Below are positions 52,152 through 63,029 of a stretch of DNA of 64,000 bases, one piece after another. A program made the translations under genes and the position numbers. The stretch's first letter is position 1. Every line of letters starts with the position of its first letter. The notes beneath the pieces are model-generated. The model did not search any database and was not told the origin of the DNA. It worked only from the letters and a program-made list of their open reading frames with translations. The stretch spans positions 62,001 to 126,000 of the forward strand of contig NZ_LPUY01000012.1 of the NCBI RefSeq assembly GCF_001518015.1, written 5' to 3'. This stretch comes from Tritonibacter horizontis. GTDB lineage: Bacteria > Pseudomonadota > Alphaproteobacteria > Rhodobacterales > Rhodobacteraceae.

Positions 52152-53891
52152 ATGACGCATCACAATCGTTTCACACCCGGCTTGCAGGCGGGCTATGATG
52201 CGGACCTCGCCGCATTGGAGGCCGCCAAGCACACCTGGGCGCGCACCCCGGTTGCCGAGCGCATCGCGCTGCTCAATGCGGTCAAGGATGCCCTCATGCC
52301 GGTGGCGGAGGGTTGGGCCACGACGGCGGCGCGCAAAAAGCGCCTCCCACCGGATTCGCCGCTGGTGGGCGAGGAATGGACAAGCGGACCCTACGCATTG
52401 ATGGGCATGTGCAATGGGCTGATGCAGACCTTGGCGCAGATTGAAAACAAAGACTTTCTCAAACATCTCTCCCCCCGCGAGTTGCCCAATGGGCAGACCG
52501 CCGTGCGGGTGGTGCCCCATTCGATCTGGGATCGCTTGCTCTTGTCCGGCGTCAAGGCCGATATCTGGATGCAGCGGGGCGTGACGCCGGCCAACCTCAA
52601 ACGCCACGCCGCACGCGCCTATGACATCGCGCCGGACAAGCGCGTGGGCAAGGTGGCACTGGTGCTGGGGGCGGGCAACATCGCCGCCATTTCGCCATTG
52701 GACGCCTTCCAGAAGCTGTTTCTGGAAAATCAGGTCGTGCTGCTCAAGATGAACCCGGTCAACGACTACTTGACCGACTACCTGCGCGCCGCCCTGAAAC
52801 CGTTGATCGACCGCGATGCGCTGCGCATCGTCAAGGGCGACGGCGCCGCCGGGGCGTATCTGACCGATCATCCGCTGGTTGAAGAGATCCATATCACCGG
52901 CGCACGGGCGACCCATGACGCCATCGTCTGGGGCACTGGCGACGAGGGGGCGCGCAACAAGGCGGCCGGGACGCCCAGGAACACACGCCATATCACCTCT
53001 GAGCTGGGGGCGGTGTGTCCTACCATCGTGGTGCCGGGGCCCTGGTCTGCGGCGGACATCCGTTTTCAGGCCGAGCATATCGTCACGCAGAAGCTGCACA
53101 ATTCCGGCTTCAACTGTATCGCGGTGCAATCGCTGATCCTGCCGCGTGGCTGGGACAAAGGCGACCGCTTGATGACAGAAGTCGCCCGCGTGATGGAAAC
53201 CCATGCCCGTCGCGAAGCCTACTATCCCGGCGCCGAAGCCCGGATGGCGGAGTTTGCCGAGCATGCCGAAGGAGAACAACGCTTTTCCCGTGGCCCGCAG
53301 GTTCCGCCTTGTTTTGTTGCGGATATGGAGCGTGGCGATACCGAATGGCTCAAGCAGCAAGAGGTCTTTGCCCCCGCATTGGGGGTCAAGCATCTGGACG
53401 GAGCAGATGCGGAAACCTATCTGCGCGCGGCCATCGCCTGGGCCAACGACAACCTCTATGGCACCCTGGGTGGCAATATCCTGATCCACCCCGCCACGAT
53501 CCGCAAGATCGGTCGCAAACGCTTTGAGGAAATCATCGCCGATTTCCGCTATGGCACCATCGCGATCAATGCCTGGAGCGGCCTTGGCTTCCTGCTGGCG
53601 CCAGTGCCGTGGGGCGGCTTTGCCGGGGCGACGCTGGACAATGTGGACTCCGGGATCGGCACGGTCCACAATTGCTTCATGCTCGAAAACACGGAACGCA
53701 CTGTGATCGAAGCACCCTGGAGCCCGTTTCCCGGCAACCTCTTGTCCGGGCGGTTCACCCTGCTGCCGCGCCCGCCCTGGTTTGTGACCAACAGACGCCA
53801 GCACAAGATCGGGCGCCTGCTGACGCATTTCCAGTACAAACCCGGTTGGTTGAAACTGCCGCGCATTTTTGTAAACGCGTTGCTAGGCTAG
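52152..53891 (+). CDS. Aldehyde dehydrogenase-family protein (large, about 580-aa type)
   Basis: A 579-aa ALDH-superfamily member, longer than the usual 480-500. Catalytic Glu lies in SELGAVCP near residue 287 (GG replaced by GA) and the likely nucleophile in HNSGFNCIAV near 328. LLKMNPVNDY keeps the cofactor lysine. It has extra N- and C-terminal segments, the last with NRRQHKIGRLLTHFQYKP. Similar proteins occur in actinobacteria and alphaproteobacteria beside acyl-CoA ligases; exact aldehyde unknown. Starts 1 bp after the ligase stop. Confidence 0.8.
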   Translation: MTHHNRFTPGLQAGYDADLAALEAAKHTWARTPVAERIALLNAVKDALMPVAEGWATTAARKKRLPPDSPLVGEEWTSGPYALMGMCNGLMQTLAQIENKDFLKHLSPRELPNGQTAVRVVPHSIWDRLLLSGVKADIWMQRGVTPANLKRHAARAYDIAPDKRVGKVALVLGAGNIAAISPLDAFQKLFLENQVVLLKMNPVNDYLTDYLRAALKPLIDRDALRIVKGDGAAGAYLTDHPLVEEIHITGARATHDAIVWGTGDEGARNKAAGTPRNTRHITSELGAVCPTIVVPGPWSAADIRFQAEHIVTQKLHNSGFNCIAVQSLILPRGWDKGDRLMTEVARVMETHARREAYYPGAEARMAEFAEHAEGEQRFSRGPQVPPCFVADMERGDTEWLKQQEVFAPALGVKHLDGADAETYLRAAIAWANDNLYGTLGGNILIHPATIRKIGRKRFEEIIADFRYGTIAINAWSGLGFLLAPVPWGGFAGATLDNVDSGIGTVHNCFMLENTERTVIEAPWSPFPGNLLSGRFTLLPRPPWFVTNRRQHKIGRLLTHFQYKPGWLKLPRIFVNALLG

Positions 53892-53915
53892 CATAAAGAG
53901 GGTAGTGGCGCGCAG

Positions 53916-54533
53916 ATGACAGACCAGAAACCGATCGGCAAGCTGGCGGCCCGCGCCGCCAGCAAGGGCGCAAAACGCGAAGCGAAAAAACGCCAGTTGG
54001 CGCAGAGTGCCATCGAAGCGATGAAGCGGTATGGCTACGCCAATACCACCCTGCGGGACATTGCGGCGCAATCCGAGCTGTCGCTGGGGATGCTGCACTA
54101 CTACTTCGAGAACAAAGAGCAACTGCTGATCTATTGCGTCCGCCTATACAAAGAGGCCTTCGCGGCCGACATCGGTGCGCGCATTGCAGGCGCCAAGACA
54201 CGCGAAGATCTGTTTCACGCCTTTGCTGAGGGGCTTGCCGCCTCCATCGTCGAAGAGGCCGAGACGCATCGGCTCTGGTACGATATCCGCAATCAGGCTT
54301 TGTTCGATCCGGTTTTTCAACCGGTGGTGGCGGAGATTGAAATCTCCCTGACCGGGCTCGTCGCGCATCTTGCAGAAGAACGCAAGGAAGCCCCCCCCCT
54401 CGGCGTGCTGTATGGCGCGGTGGACGGCGTTTTCCGACATCTGCTCGAACGTCAGCTTGTAAGTCACCCGCGACGCACCGCAGAGCTGAGCAACGATTTT
54501 TACATGCTGCTGGCGCGCGTCCTTAAGGTTTGA
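53916..54533 (+). CDS. TetR-family regulator (BetI-like C-terminal domain)
   Basis: A 205-aa regulator with a basic, alanine-rich N-terminus (to about residue 30), then the TetR HTH: AIEAMKRYGYANTTLRDIAAQSELSLGMLHYYFENK in overlapping family form. The C-terminal domain (TRLWYDIRN-like segment HRLWYDIRNQALFDP) resembles BetI-type regulators. Last gene of the GMC, ligase, ALDH operon; probably represses it through the palindrome at 48788. Confidence 0.86.
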   Translation: MTDQKPIGKLAARAASKGAKREAKKRQLAQSAIEAMKRYGYANTTLRDIAAQSELSLGMLHYYFENKEQLLIYCVRLYKEAFAADIGARIAGAKTREDLFHAFAEGLAASIVEEAETHRLWYDIRNQALFDPVFQPVVAEIEISLTGLVAHLAEERKEAPPLGVLYGAVDGVFRHLLERQLVSHPRRTAELSNDFYMLLARVLKV

Positions 54534-56151
<1,618 letters not shown>

Positions 56152-56179
56152 TCTGACAAGAGTTCTGACTGAAACACAG

Positions 56180-56203
56180 GAGCCCGCCGCAGATTGCGGG
56201 CTC
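56180..56203 (+). terminator. Intercistronic hairpin after the sugar receptor gene
   Basis: GAGCCCGC (56180-56187) pairs perfectly with GCGGGCTC (56196-56203) around an 8-nt loop, followed by TTC. It lies in the 70-bp gap before the lipoprotein gene. Confidence 0.65.
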
Positions 56204-56221
56204 TTCGCGGGAGGGGTCTGC

Positions 56222-56872
56222 ATGCATCGCACGCTACATCTATCTGTCTTGTTCCTGATGTGTTTTGCGGCCCTGAACGCCTGCAAAATCGTTAAAAATG
56301 CCGATCCTGCCGAGGCGGGCCAGGCGGAAGAGGCGCAAACAGACGAGGCGCGTATGGCTCTGCTGTCGCGCCAGATCTGGGAGCCGAAGGTGCTGCCGGC
56401 GGTCGCCCAGCTTTTGGCGCCATTGCCGGATCTTCGCGCGGCCCTAGCAGAGGACGTCGATGCAGCCAGCGCGCAATATGGCTACAAACCCGAAGGGGAA
56501 GCCAGCCCCTGGAATTTCGCGGTGGCAGGGTCCGGCCGTGTCGTCGAGACCAAGATGAAAAGCCGCGCCGCCAAGGTTGAGGTCGACACCGATGGCGATG
56601 GCGCGGCGGATGTGACGCTTCAGCTCGGCCCGATCATTCGTGGCACCGCGCTGCGCGATGCGATGCCCTTCCTCAGCTTCAGTGATTTCCGGGACCAGAT
56701 CGAATTTGCAAAACTGGCCGGCGGGCTGAACAAGATGGCCCACGAAACCATCGAGATCCCGACAGAGGATCCGATTGGGCAAACCGTCACCTTTGAGGGC
56801 GTCTATACCTTCAAAGACCTCGAAAGCCGGCCAGAAATCGTTCCCACCTCTGTCACATTCGGTGCCCCATGA
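56222..56872 (+). CDS. DUF2291-family lipoprotein associated with sugar ABC transport
   Basis: A 216-aa secreted protein with a lipoprotein signal: hydrophobic stretch to LNAC, Cys20 being the lipidation site. The mature protein has a flexible acidic linker (DPAEAGQAEEAQTDEA), then a domain with WNFAVAGSGRVVETKMKSRAAKVEVDTDGDGAADV and ending QTVTFEGVYTF. It belongs to the DUF2291 group found between receptor and ATPase genes of erythritol/ribose-type importers in Rhizobiales and Rhodobacterales. Its role is unknown; an accessory periplasmic factor is likely. Its stop overlaps the ATPase start by 4 bp. Confidence 0.8.
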   Translation: MHRTLHLSVLFLMCFAALNACKIVKNADPAEAGQAEEAQTDEARMALLSRQIWEPKVLPAVAQLLAPLPDLRAALAEDVDAASAQYGYKPEGEASPWNFAVAGSGRVVETKMKSRAAKVEVDTDGDGAADVTLQLGPIIRGTALRDAMPFLSFSDFRDQIEFAKLAGGLNKMAHETIEIPTEDPIGQTVTFEGVYTFKDLESRPEIVPTSVTFGAP

Positions 56873-58410
56873 GCGCGCATGAGATCGGCCTGTCCATTCG
56901 TGGCGGCACCAAAGTCTATCCAGGTACAATCGCGCTGAAAGCCGCCGATTTTGACCTGCACATGGGGGCGGTCAATGTCCTCGTTGGCGAAAATGGCGCC
57001 GGAAAATCCACGATGATGAAAGTCATCGCAGGGGTGGAACAATTGACCCAAGGAAAGATCATCATTGATGATCAGGAGGTTACGTTTCGCAACACGGATG
57101 AGGCCGTGCGCCATGGCATCGGCATTGTGTTCCAGGAATTAAACTTGTTTCCCAATATGACGGTGGCCGAGAACATCTTTATCGCGCGGGAAAAGACCCG
57201 CGGCGGCATTGATATTGACAAGGCGACCCAACGCAGCCGAACCCGCGCGCTGATGGCGCAGCTGGAACAGGACATTGATCCCGATGACCTTGTTGGCGAC
57301 CTGCGCGTGGGCCAGCAACAGATTGTCGAGATTGCCAAGTCTCTGGCCCATGACGCGCGCATTCTGATCCTGGATGAACCAACCTCCGCCCTGTCTGCGG
57401 CCGAGGTCGACATCCTGTTCCGGGTGATCGCGGACCTGAAAAAACGTGGTGTCGGCCTGGTCTACATCTCGCACCGGCTCGAAGAGCTGATCAAGATCGG
57501 GGATTACATCACGGTGCTGCGCGACGGCGTCATTACCGGCGCGCGATCCATGGACGGCGTCGATGTGGATTGGATCGTGCGCAACATGATCGGCGAAAGC
57601 GGCAAGGATTTTCCAAAGGAAATCCACCATCCGTTCGGCGACGAAGTGTTCCGGGCCAGCCATATTTCGCTTCCCGGACCGGGCGGCGGCCTGGCGGTCA
57701 ATGACGTGTCCCTATCCCTGCGCAAAGGTGAAATTCTTGGCGTTTACGGGCTGATGGGGGCAGGTCGGTCCGAGTTCCTGGAATGCGTGATCGGACGGCA
57801 TGGCCATGCGACCGGCACGGTGTCGATTGACGGTCAGCCGCTCGGCGAAAAAAGCGTGGCCGGGCGTATTCGGCGCGGGCTCGCACTGATCCCCGAAGAC
57901 CGCAAGAACGACGGCCTGGTGCAGATCCTGTCGATCCGAGAAAACATGACGATGTCCAGTCTGGCGCGTTTCACCAAAGCGTTCCACCTCAGCCTTCGGC
58001 TCGAAAAGAAAACCGTCGCTGACTTCGTCAAACGGATGACGATCAAGATCGCCTCGCCCGAGCATGAAGTCTCCTCTCTGTCCGGAGGCAACCAGCAAAA
58101 GGTGGTCATTGCCAAGGCGTTGATGACAGACCCCAAGGTTCTGCTGATGGACGAACCGTCGCGCGGGATCGACATCGGTGCCAAGGCCGAAGTGTTTCGT
58201 GTCATGCGCCAACTGGCGGCAGATGGCCTTGGGATCATCTTTGTCACCTCGGATCTGGACGAGGTTATTTCGCTGTCAGACCGGATTCTGGTCATGTCCA
58301 ACGGCCGCATCACCGGCGCATTCACCCAGCAAGAGGCCACAAATGCCAAGTTGGTCGAAGCCTCTGCGATTGGGCACAAGAAAGAACAAACCACCGAGGA
58401 ACCCGCCTGA
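56869..58410 (+). CDS. Sugar ABC transporter ATP-binding protein, double nucleotide-binding domain
   Basis: A 513-aa RbsA-type ATPase with two ABC modules. Module 1: Walker A GENGAGKST near residue 42, signature-like LRVGQQQIVEIAKSL near 144, Walker B ILILDEPTSALS near 164. Module 2 from about 255: degenerate Walker A GLMGAGRSE, signature LSGGNQQKVVIAKAL near 403, Walker B VLLMDEPSRGIDIG near 424. One permease gene follows, so the channel should be a homodimer. Overlaps both neighbours by 1-4 bp. Confidence 0.9.
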   Translation: MSAHEIGLSIRGGTKVYPGTIALKAADFDLHMGAVNVLVGENGAGKSTMMKVIAGVEQLTQGKIIIDDQEVTFRNTDEAVRHGIGIVFQELNLFPNMTVAENIFIAREKTRGGIDIDKATQRSRTRALMAQLEQDIDPDDLVGDLRVGQQQIVEIAKSLAHDARILILDEPTSALSAAEVDILFRVIADLKKRGVGLVYISHRLEELIKIGDYITVLRDGVITGARSMDGVDVDWIVRNMIGESGKDFPKEIHHPFGDEVFRASHISLPGPGGGLAVNDVSLSLRKGEILGVYGLMGAGRSEFLECVIGRHGHATGTVSIDGQPLGEKSVAGRIRRGLALIPEDRKNDGLVQILSIRENMTMSSLARFTKAFHLSLRLEKKTVADFVKRMTIKIASPEHEVSSLSGGNQQKVVIAKALMTDPKVLLMDEPSRGIDIGAKAEVFRVMRQLAADGLGIIFVTSDLDEVISLSDRILVMSNGRITGAFTQQEATNAKLVEASAIGHKKEQTTEEPA

Positions 58411-59471
58411 TGGCTGAACAAAACACCGCCGCGTCGTCTTTTTCCAGCTCGGACGCATTGCTGATCCTGCTCAAGGCGCGGACGTTTATCGCGCTGATCC
58501 TCGTCTTTGTGTTCTTTGCACTGAACGCCCCCAATTTCATGTCCACCGCAAACATGGTGATCATGTCAAAACATGTGGCGCTGAATGCGTTTTTGGCTAT
58601 CGGCATGACCTTTGTGATCGTCTCCGGCGGTATTGATTTGTCCGTCGGCTCGATCGTCGGGCTATGCGGCATGGTTGCGGGCTATCTGTTGTTGAACGGC
58701 CTTGATATCGGGCTGGGCTGGACCATGCATTTCAACACGGTTGAAATCTGTCTGCTGGTGATCCTTGTCGGGGTGCTGATCGGCGCCATCAACGGGTTCT
58801 TGATCACGCAGCTGAATGTGGCGCCGTTTATCGCGACCTTGGGCACGCTTTACGTGGCGCGGGGCGCTGCCATGCTCAGCTCGGATGGCCGCACGTTTCC
58901 CAACCTCAACGGCAATGCCGAATACGGGTCCGAGACCTTCCGCTGGATCGGAACCGGACATGTCCTCGGGATCCCGTTTTCGATTGCACTGTTGATCGTT
59001 GTCGGCTGCCTTGCCGGGTATATCGCCGCGCGCACGCCGCTGGGGCGGCATATCTATGCGGTCGGGGGCAACGAACGGGCGGCGGGACTGTCGGGGATCA
59101 AGGTCAATCGCACCAAGTATTTCGTCTATATCTTTTCCGGCTTTTGCGCCGCATTGGTCGGGCTGATCATTTCGTCGCAACTGGTGGCCGCCCATCCAGC
59201 GACGGGCGACACGTTTGAACTCAACGCGATTGCGGCGGCGGTGCTGGGCGGCACCTCCATGTCGGGCGGACGGGGCCGGATCATCGGCACCATCATCGGT
59301 GCCTTTGTGATCGGTGTGCTCTCGGACGGCTTGGTCATGATGGGCGTGTCCTCCTTCTGGCAGACCGTCATCAAGGGGCTTGTCATCATTGCCGCGGTGG
59401 TCATTGATCAAGCCCAGCAAAAGGTTCAGGCTCGCGTCGTCCTGCGGGCGCAAGCGGCGTTGGATAAATAG
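58410..59471 (+). CDS. Sugar ABC transporter permease (RbsC-like)
   Basis: A 353-aa inner-membrane protein. GMTFVIVSGGIDLSVGSIVGLCGM near residue 68 and AVGGNERAAGLSGIKVNRTK near 215 are the hallmark periplasmic loop and coupling region; about eight to ten helices. Start ATG overlaps the ATPase stop by one base (TGATG). Followed after 10 bp by the apsD-like gene, linking transport to the first catabolic step. Confidence 0.9.
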   Translation: MAEQNTAASSFSSSDALLILLKARTFIALILVFVFFALNAPNFMSTANMVIMSKHVALNAFLAIGMTFVIVSGGIDLSVGSIVGLCGMVAGYLLLNGLDIGLGWTMHFNTVEICLLVILVGVLIGAINGFLITQLNVAPFIATLGTLYVARGAAMLSSDGRTFPNLNGNAEYGSETFRWIGTGHVLGIPFSIALLIVVGCLAGYIAARTPLGRHIYAVGGNERAAGLSGIKVNRTKYFVYIFSGFCAALVGLIISSQLVAAHPATGDTFELNAIAAAVLGGTSMSGGRGRIIGTIIGAFVIGVLSDGLVMMGVSSFWQTVIKGLVIIAAVVIDQAQQKVQARVVLRAQAALDK

Positions 59472-59481
59472 GGGGGCTGTC

Positions 59482-60498
59482 ATGAAAGGAGCATTGATTG
59501 GCTGCGGGTTCTTCGCGCAGAACCAACTTCACGCCTGGCGCGACATGGACGGGGTCGAAATTGTCGCGCTCTGTGATCAGAACGACGAGCGATTGCGCCA
59601 GTGTGCGGATGATTTCGCCATCTCCCGAACCTATACCGATGCCGCCGAGATGTTTGCAGCCGGTGGGTTCGATTTCGTCGATATCGCTACCACCGCGCCC
59701 TCACACCGTCCTTTGGTCACCCTGGCAGCCGAGGCGGGTGTCCACATCATCTGCCAAAAACCCTTTGCCGAAACTCTTGCGGATGCGCGGGCGATGGTTT
59801 CTGCCGCGGCCAGCGCCGGCAAGACCCTGATGGTGCATGAAAATTTCCGCTGGCAATCGCCGATCCAGGCCGCATTGCAGGTTGTCGCCTCCGGGGCCAT
59901 TGGTGATCCGTTTTTTGGGCGGTTCAGTTTCCGATCCGGCTATGATGTATTCTCTGGCCAGCCCTATCTGGCCGAAGGGTCCCGGTTCATCATCGAGGAT
60001 CTCGGCATTCATATTCTCGACATCGCGCGGGCCTTTCTGGGCGATGCGCACCAGATTTCCGCCACCACAAGGCGGGTCAATCCGAACATCAAAGGGGAAG
60101 ATGTGGCCACCATGCTGCTGACCCACAAGGGCGGCGCCACAAGCGTTGTGGATTGCTCCTATGCGACCCGCCGCACGCCGGAGACCTTTCCGCAAACCCT
60201 GATCGAGATCGACGGCACCGAAGGCACGCTGGTGCTGGATGCCGGGTATCGGCTGACGGTGACCGGCCAGATCAGCCAGTCGCGCGACGTCGCGCCGCCG
60301 GTTCTGCCCTGGGCGCAACGACCATGGCACAACATTCAGGAAAGCGTGCTGACGATCCAGCAGCACTTTGTCACCTGCCTCGCCAACGGGCAGATCCCGG
60401 CCACATCCGGCGCCGACAACTTGCAGACCCTGGCCCTGGTCGAGGCGGCCTATCTGTCCGCAGCGGAGGGGCGCACTGTGTCCCTGGCCGACCTGTGA
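59482..60498 (+). CDS. apsD: Gfo/Idh/MocA-family dehydrogenase, probable D-apiose dehydrogenase (ApsD-like)
   Basis: A 338-aa NAD(P)-dependent sugar dehydrogenase. Rossmann motif IGCGFFAQNQ (5-14), the cofactor/substrate lysine in CQKPFAET near residue 95 (the usual EKP here QKP), and the catalytic GIHILDIA with His/Asp near 178. Opening GCGFFAQNQLHAWRD resembles ApsD, which oxidises D-apiose to D-apionolactone. The pathway call rests on the neighbouring apnL- and apnO-like genes. The GTGA overlap with the next gene shows tight coupling. Other Gfo/Idh/MocA sugars cannot be excluded on sequence alone. Confidence 0.78.
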   Translation: MKGALIGCGFFAQNQLHAWRDMDGVEIVALCDQNDERLRQCADDFAISRTYTDAAEMFAAGGFDFVDIATTAPSHRPLVTLAAEAGVHIICQKPFAETLADARAMVSAAASAGKTLMVHENFRWQSPIQAALQVVASGAIGDPFFGRFSFRSGYDVFSGQPYLAEGSRFIIEDLGIHILDIARAFLGDAHQISATTRRVNPNIKGEDVATMLLTHKGGATSVVDCSYATRRTPETFPQTLIEIDGTEGTLVLDAGYRLTVTGQISQSRDVAPPVLPWAQRPWHNIQESVLTIQQHFVTCLANGQIPATSGADNLQTLALVEAAYLSAAEGRTVSLADL

Positions 60499-62213
60499 GC
60501 GATCATCGCGCGCTCTACGGGACCGACCATCGCGCGGTTGCAGCAACCGCCCATGTTGCCGGGCCATGGTCCTTCATGCTGGAAGGCGGCGCGCTGCGCT
60601 ATGTGAAACATCAGGGGGTCGAGGCGATCCGCGGCATTGCCTTTCTGGTCCGGGATCGCGATTGGGGCACACTATCGCCGCGGATCGAACAGAAGGTCGA
60701 AACCCAGGACGGCGACCACCTGACAATGGCTTTCACAGCGACATATGACAGCGGCGCGGCGCAGCTGATCGTTGACATCACCATCGACATCTCGCCTGAG
60801 ACCCTGTCGATCTCTGCCCAGGGCCGCGCGCGCGGCGATTTTGAAACCAACCGCGCCGGCTTTACCGTCCTGCACCCGATTGACGGGGTCGCAGGACAGC
60901 CGGTGCGGGTCGGGCACAGCGATGGCCGCGTTGAAACCGCTCGTTTTCCTCTGCTGATCGACCCCTGGCAGCCGTTTAAGGACATCGTTTCGCTGACCCA
61001 TACCCTGGGCGAGCATAGTGTGACCTGCCAGTTTTCTGGCGATACCTTCGAAATGGAAGACCAGCGTCAATGGGGGGATGCGTCGTTCAAGACCTACAAC
61101 CGCCCATTGGCAAAACCCTGGCCTTACGTGCTGGAAGATCAGGAAAAACTGGTGCAATCCGTGGCGCTGACCCTGTCAAAGCCGCTGCCGGATACGACGC
61201 CCGCCGCCGCGAGACACGCGATTTCCGCCCGTTTCCCCGAGATGGCGCTGGCGCTGACACCGGACGAAGCAGTGCAGCTGGCCGCCGCGCCCGATGTGCT
61301 CACATCCGTCAACCCGCAGCGACTGTTGTGCCATGTTGATATGGATCTTGGGGATCTCGACCGTCAGCTCCACGCCTTTGCCGCCGCCCAGGCCGCGTGC
61401 CCGACCCGCATTTTTGATCTGGAGCTGATTTTGGCCTGCAACGCCAGTCCCGCCACCGAAATGACTGATGTGGCAAAGCGGATGCGCGCGGCGCAGTTTC
61501 ATCCCGCTAGCGTGATGATTTGCCCTTCGGTGGATCGCCAGTCGACCCCGCCGGGCGCGCAGTGGCCTGACTGCCCACCGTTGACAGACATCCACAGAGC
61601 CGCCGCCGAGGTCTTTGCCGACCTCGTCCGGGGCGGCGGCATGGTCAGCTTTTTCCCCGAGCTGAACCGCAAACGTCCGCCGCTGGACACCTTGGATTTC
61701 GTCGGGCACGGGCTGTGCCCGATCGTGCATGCGGCTGACGATATGTCCGTAATGGAAACCCTGGAAGCGATCCCGCATATCACAGGCTCCGCCCGCGCCA
61801 TTTTTGGCGACTTGCCCTACCGGATCGGGCCTGCCACCATTGCGATGCGCCAAAACCCATATGGCACGCGCACGATCCCGAACCCCGATGCGCAGCGGCT
61901 ATGCATGACCGACGATGACCCGCGCCATCGCGGCACGTTCGGGGCGGCCTATGCGATTGGCCTCGCCACCGCGCTCGCGCCCGCAAACATCGCCGTTTGG
62001 ACTCCGGCAGCGGTTTTCGGACCACGTGGTGTGACTGGACAGCTCCCGATTGCGCAGGCCCTGTCGACCTTGGCGGCCCTGGCCGGGCAGCCTGTCAAAA
62101 CCGCCCAAATTGCCAATGGCATGGCAGAGCTATCCGTCGGCGAGACGTTGATCATCGCCAATCTGACCCCAGAACGGCGCGGCGATCTGGGTCCCTATGA
62201 ATGGCGCGTCTGA
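60495..62213 (+). CDS. apnL: Probable D-apionate lactonase (ApnL-like)
   Basis: A 572-aa cytoplasmic protein without signal peptide or common named domains. It opens LYGTDHRAVAATAHVAGPWSFMLEGGALRYVKHQGVEAIRGIAF, a beta-rich start, and has a long alpha/beta middle. Length, position directly after the apsD-like gene, and coupling to an apnO-like gene match the D-apionolactone hydrolase of D-apiose catabolism. The frame is open 342 bp upstream, but the GTG at 60495 overlapping the apsD stop (GTGA) is the logical start. Identity should be treated as a strong inference. Confidence 0.7.
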   Translation: MSDHRALYGTDHRAVAATAHVAGPWSFMLEGGALRYVKHQGVEAIRGIAFLVRDRDWGTLSPRIEQKVETQDGDHLTMAFTATYDSGAAQLIVDITIDISPETLSISAQGRARGDFETNRAGFTVLHPIDGVAGQPVRVGHSDGRVETARFPLLIDPWQPFKDIVSLTHTLGEHSVTCQFSGDTFEMEDQRQWGDASFKTYNRPLAKPWPYVLEDQEKLVQSVALTLSKPLPDTTPAAARHAISARFPEMALALTPDEAVQLAAAPDVLTSVNPQRLLCHVDMDLGDLDRQLHAFAAAQAACPTRIFDLELILACNASPATEMTDVAKRMRAAQFHPASVMICPSVDRQSTPPGAQWPDCPPLTDIHRAAAEVFADLVRGGGMVSFFPELNRKRPPLDTLDFVGHGLCPIVHAADDMSVMETLEAIPHITGSARAIFGDLPYRIGPATIAMRQNPYGTRTIPNPDAQRLCMTDDDPRHRGTFGAAYAIGLATALAPANIAVWTPAAVFGPRGVTGQLPIAQALSTLAALAGQPVKTAQIANGMAELSVGETLIIANLTPERRGDLGPYEWRV

Positions 62214-62228
62214 CAGGCGCGACGCGCC

Positions 62229-62951
62229 CTAGGACGGCGCAACCTTGAACCGGGAGTCCGCCCGGCTCAGGTGGGCTTCCAGCGCCTGTTCAGTGGCGTC
62301 CGCGTCATTGGCAGCCAGGTATTTGACGATTTCAGCGTGCTCGCTCAGCGTTGTTTCCTCGCGTCCCGACCACAACAGCAACGATGAGTGATATTCAAAC
62401 AGCCAGGTCAGCATCATCTCGGTAATCGCCTGGATAAGCGGGTTTGCCGTGATCTGCGCCAACCGCGTGTGAAAGGCAATATCCGCTTTCATGAACAGCT
62501 CTGCATTGCCAAGCTGGGCGCGCTGCGCGTCGATCAGCGCCAAAAGCTCGGCCGCATCCTTGGCTGTGCATTTTTGCGCCGCAAGCCGCGCCGTGCCGCG
62601 CTCCAGAATGTGACGGATGACCTTGAGGTGGTCGATATTGGCCGGCTCGCTCGACAACAGCAATTTTGCGATATCGTCGAGCTGGCTAAACGCTACCCCC
62701 GCGGTCAGTGCGTTCACGCGGCTGCGGCCGCCATGAGTGATCGTGATCAGCCCCTTGCTTTGCATCGCCTGCAAGGCCTCGCGCACCGCAGGGCGACCGA
62801 CGCCGAACCGCTCCATCAGGACCCGTTCAGAGGGGACCACATCGCCGGGGGCAAGCTCCCCACTGGCGACCATTTCACGCAAACGTTCAAAAACCTGATC
62901 GGACAGTTTCAGCCGGACAATTTTGTTATCTTGCGGGCTTTGTTCGTTCAT
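62229..62951 (-). CDS. GntR-family (FadR subfamily) regulator of the apiose cluster
   Basis: A 240-aa regulator. HTH about 12-75: VFERLREMVASGELAPGDVVPSERVLMERFGVGRPAVREAL (overlapping family form), wing THGGRSRV. FCD effector domain from about 95 with FHTRLAQITANPLIQAI, typical of carboxylate-binding members. It follows the apnO-like gene on the same strand with 78 bp between, and converges on apnL with a 15-bp gap. Likely binds TTGnnnACwGGTnnnAyrAG sites at 55108, 62993 and 63901. Confidence 0.86.
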   Translation of the reverse strand: MNEQSPQDNKIVRLKLSDQVFERLREMVASGELAPGDVVPSERVLMERFGVGRPAVREALQAMQSKGLITITHGGRSRVNALTAGVAFSQLDDIAKLLLSSEPANIDHLKVIRHILERGTARLAAQKCTAKDAAELLALIDAQRAQLGNAELFMKADIAFHTRLAQITANPLIQAITEMMLTWLFEYHSSLLLWSGREETTLSEHAEIVKYLAANDADATEQALEAHLSRADSRFKVAPS

Positions 62952-62992
62952 GTTGCGTCAGGTCCCTTGCAGATCTGATGCGATACTAGAAC

Positions 62993-63013
62993 TTGTTCAC
63001 TGGTCCTACAAGT
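62993..63013 (+). promoter_or_regulatory. Operator-like element between apnO-like and gntR genes
   Basis: TTG-TTC-ACTGGT-CCT-ACAAGT. The core ACTGGTCCTACAAGT (62999-63013) is a 6-3-6 near-palindrome. It is 41 bp before the gntR start, suggesting autoregulation. Confidence 0.5.
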
Positions 63014-63029
63014 GGCTTGGCGCCGGGTC

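Noticed and set aside
52092-53828. 578-codon frame antisense to the 579-aa aldehyde dehydrogenase
   Set aside because: Matches the ALDH gene limits on the opposite strand and has no recognisable motifs; the ALDH frame carries active-site residues.
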